From Verrucomicrobiota bacterium (lineage in GTDB: Bacteria; Chlamydiota; Chlamydiia; Chlamydiales; FEN-1388), in the NCBI GenBank assembly GCA_018239705.1, contig JAFEGS010000612.1, forward strand, positions 1-7,882: a stretch of DNA of 7,882 bases, given 5' to 3'. The translations under genes and the position numbers were made by a program. Below the pieces are notes generated by a model. That model had not been told where the DNA came from and ran no database searches. It saw nothing but the letters and a program-made list of their open reading frames with translations. Positions 6,261 to 7,882 of this stretch are shown here, in pieces; positions within the stretch are counted from its first letter, which is position 1, and each line of letters starts with the position of its first letter.

Positions 6261-6290
6261 TTGACCCAAAGAGAGAAGCTGGATTATAAT
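6261..6290 (+). promoter_or_regulatory. Rightward promoter for the EamA transporter gene
   Basis: TTGACC (6261-6266, five of six consensus bases), an 18-base spacer and TATAAT (6285-6290, perfect) form a good sigma70-type promoter. Transcription would start near 6297, leaving a leader of about 35 bases that holds AAGG at 6323-6326, 5 bases before the ATG at 6332. The -10 overlaps that of the leftward promoter. Confidence 0.7.
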
Positions 6291-6311
6291 GGGTGCGTAC
6301 ATTTTTGTAAC
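6283..6311 (-). promoter_or_regulatory. Leftward promoter for the response regulator, sharing the -10 palindrome
   Basis: On the minus strand GTTACA (6306-6311, four of six consensus bases) lies 17 bases from TATAAT (6283-6288). The sequence ATTATAAT at 6283-6290 is its own reverse complement, so one 8-bp palindrome supplies a perfect -10 on both strands. The leftward start would be near 6276, with a leader of about 39 bases carrying the AGGAGA site. Confidence 0.5.
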
Positions 6312-6331
6312 TCTTACTCATTAAGGCAAGC

Positions 6332-7256
6332 ATGTTTTTTGTAGCGCTTCTATACGCCCTTTTTGCAAGTGTCTTCACCGCATCCAAGCAGGCCCTTGAA
6401 TACGCCCCTCCCTTCTTTCTGGTCGGCACTCGTATGGCTTTCGCTGCTCTTTTAATGCTTGCATTTCATGCCCTTATACAAAGGCAAAGTATCGCTCCTA
6501 AAAAAGGCTCAATCTGGAGGCTCGTCCAGCTTGGAGTCTTTAACATCTACCTCACCAATGTCTTTGAAGTTTTGGGGCCTTCAGTACTTAACATCCTTTA
6601 AAACCTGCTTTATCTATAGCCTTTCGCCCTTTCTCTCTGCCTTTCTCTCCTACTTTATCTTTGCAGAGAAGATGTCGAGCAAAAAATGGCTTGGACTCAT
6701 TGTCGGCTTTGCCGGCTTTTTGCCTATCCTCATCAGCAAAACCTCCCAAGAGACCGTTGGCGGAGAGCTCTGGATTTTCTCATGGGCGGAACTCGCTGTT
6801 GTCATCGCAGCCATATCCTCTGTCTATGGATGGATCCTCCTGAAGCGGCTTGTGAGTGAAGATGGCTATTCTCCATTTACTGCAAACGGCCTTTCGATGC
6901 TTATCGGGGGAAGCCTTGCCCTTACCCACTCCTTCTTTGCAGAAAACTGGAGCCCTTCACCCATCACAGAGTTTGTGCCTTTCCTCGAATGCACACTCTT
7001 TTTGATCATTGTATCCAATTGCATCTGCTACAACCTCTATGGCTTTTTGCTGAAGCGATTCTCAGCTACTTTTATGGCTTTTGCAGGCCTTACAACGCCC
7101 CTATTTTCAGCACTTTTTGGATGGGCTTTCCACTCAGAGATCCCAACACTTAGTTTCTATGTCTCCTTTTTCATCGTATTTGCCGGCCTCTTCATCTTTT
7201 ACAGTCAGGAGCTTGTTCGCCAGCCTTCTTTACCCGCGATGAAAGAACATGCGTGA
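6332..7256 (+). pseudogene. EamA-family (DMT superfamily) membrane transporter, one-base frameshift
   Basis: An inner-membrane drug/metabolite-type transporter whose substrate cannot be read from sequence. The first frame (6332-6601) gives about 79 family-like residues, including FVALLYALFASVFTASKQAL and a second helix at VGTRMAFAALLMLAF, then goes out of frame and stops at 6599-6601. The second frame continues from about 6570 (WGLQYLTSF, then SLSPFLSAFLSYFIFAEK, a typical end of the first EamA repeat) through the second repeat to the stop at 7254-7256. Joined, they make about 307 residues, the normal length, with roughly ten hydrophobic segments. The lesion is one extra base in or near G-TTTT-GGGG (6569-6577). 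The rest is intact, so this is either a recent mutation or a sequencing error in homopolymers. It overlaps the next gene by 8 bases. Chlamydiae use a DMT-type transporter to import SAM, but I cannot assign that role here. Confidence 0.85.
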
Positions 7257-7882
7257 GAGTGAAATCGATTCGATCATGGCTGCAACCATAGCCTGCTTTC
7301 AGCATATCACGAAGCGACACCTTCTCTTCCATCTCGCCTTTGCAGTCATTGCATGTGTAGGAGTAGTCCTCTTTGTGCTTTTTTTCTCGCTTTTAGCAAA
7401 CTCCTTTCTCCTCTCACTCACTATTGCCAGCTTCTTTTTTGTCTGTGTGATGTACTTTGTCCTGCGGATCTACTTTCAAGAGCAAAAGCCAAAGGCCTTC
7501 ATGGCGCTACGCGACGAGTATCTAGCTGCCTGCAGGCAAAAAGAACAGAGTCACAACGCCCCCCAAGCGACTGCACAGGCAGCTGAGCGTGCCTATACAG
7601 CGCTTGGCAATAAAGAATTGTCTTTATATAAAATATTTTCTAAATTCGATTTTCTCAAAGCAGCCTCACTGCGCCTCTCAAAGACCTTTCATTGGTACGA
7701 CGTTCATACGTTGCGAGAATATTTTCTGCTCTCTTCTATTGAAGCCTACACCTCAGTCATTAAAAGCGAGCCCACAAGCTACGATGCACATGCAGCTCTC
7801 GCATGCGCCTACATTAACCTTGCAAACCACTACACGAGCGCCCTTTCCAGCACTCAGTCAAGAGCCCTCTCGCTTGAGTTTA
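7249..7882 (+). CDS. Two-helix membrane protein with TPR-like region (3' end outside window)
   Basis: An open frame of at least 211 codons that runs off the right edge with no stop. It begins MRESEIDSIMAAT with an ATG overlapping the transporter stop by 8 bases, so the two are probably co-transcribed and translationally coupled. Residues about 25-50 (HLAFAVIACVGVVLFVLFF) and 52-75 (FLLSLTIASFFFVCVMYFVL) form a tight pair of membrane helices, leaving both termini on the same side, probably cytoplasmic. A polar linker rich in Gln, Ala and Lys follows (about 77-125). From about 158 the pattern of IEAYTSVIKSEPTSYDAHAA and LACAYINLANHY is typical of a tetratricopeptide repeat, suggesting a protein-interaction domain continuing past the window. 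I recognise no specific family. The frame has sensible composition throughout and no stop in 633 bases. Confidence 0.8.
   Translation, partial: MRESEIDSIMAATIACFQHITKRHLLFHLAFAVIACVGVVLFVLFFSLLANSFLLSLTIASFFFVCVMYFVLRIYFQEQKPKAFMALRDEYLAACRQKEQSHNAPQATAQAAERAYTALGNKELSLYKIFSKFDFLKAASLRLSKTFHWYDVHTLREYFLLSSIEAYTSVIKSEPTSYDAHAALACAYINLANHYTSALSSTQSRALSLEF

Noticed and set aside
6238..6429. 64-residue N-terminal extension of the response regulator
   Set aside because: It overlaps the divergent transporter gene and both promoters, while a good AGGAGA site and the family start support 6237.
6590..6602. Programmed +1 frameshift at CTT-TAA, resembling the prfB recoding site
   Set aside because: The frame is correct for a +1 shift, but the ten residues before it (VLGPSVLNIL) do not look like the family, whereas the other frame already gives WGLQYLTSF upstream. 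The lesion therefore lies earlier, near 6569-6577.
1..7882. tRNA, rRNA, CRISPR arrays, insertion sequences, defence or phage genes
   Set aside because: The gaps between genes are all under 100 bases and hold only promoter-like sequence. No repeats with regular spacing, transposase motifs or structural RNA patterns were seen.

Overview
The window looks like a chromosomal stretch from a Chlamydiae bacterium, most likely one of the environmental (Parachlamydiales-like) lineages. This is an inference. A pal-type OmpA lipoprotein followed by a small LysM protein recalls the order downstream of tolB in Chlamydia. However, murI (glutamate racemase) and metK (SAM synthetase) are present, and to my knowledge the pathogenic Chlamydiaceae lack both. 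Base composition is moderate, and coding density is very high: the longest gap between genes is under 100 bases. I see no rRNA, tRNA, CRISPR, insertion sequence or phage gene, so this is core-like sequence.

Layout. Positions 1-2128 (+) form an envelope operon: pal (5' end cut by the window), a secreted coiled-coil plus LysM protein overlapping pal by 14 bases, and murI 4 bases later. A 513-residue cytoplasmic protein of unknown function (2111-3652, -) converges on murI with an 18-base overlap and has a perfect-consensus sigma70-type promoter. Diverging from it is metK (3725-4810, +), whose 5' end shows signs of a small insertion. Next come a 220-residue single-pass membrane protein of unknown function (4901-5563, +) and, overlapping its 3' end by 16 bases on the other strand, an OmpR/PhoB-type response regulator (5548-6237, -). 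Between the regulator and the next gene lie back-to-back promoters sharing one palindromic -10 element. The rightward gene (6332-7256) is an EamA/DMT membrane transporter broken by a single-base frameshift near 6569-6577. It overlaps by 8 bases the start of a two-membrane-helix protein with a TPR-like region that runs off the right edge (7249-7882).

How the genes work together. Pal, the LysM protein and MurI fit one theme: making peptidoglycan (D-glutamate) and attaching the outer membrane and division machinery to it. MetK supplies S-adenosylmethionine. The response regulator is complete at all receiver and DNA-binding positions, but no histidine kinase is visible nearby. No obviously new multi-gene system is evident. 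The best leads are the metK 5' end and its Glu-to-Gln change, the broken transporter, the shared-palindrome divergent promoter, and the strongly promoted orphan gene.
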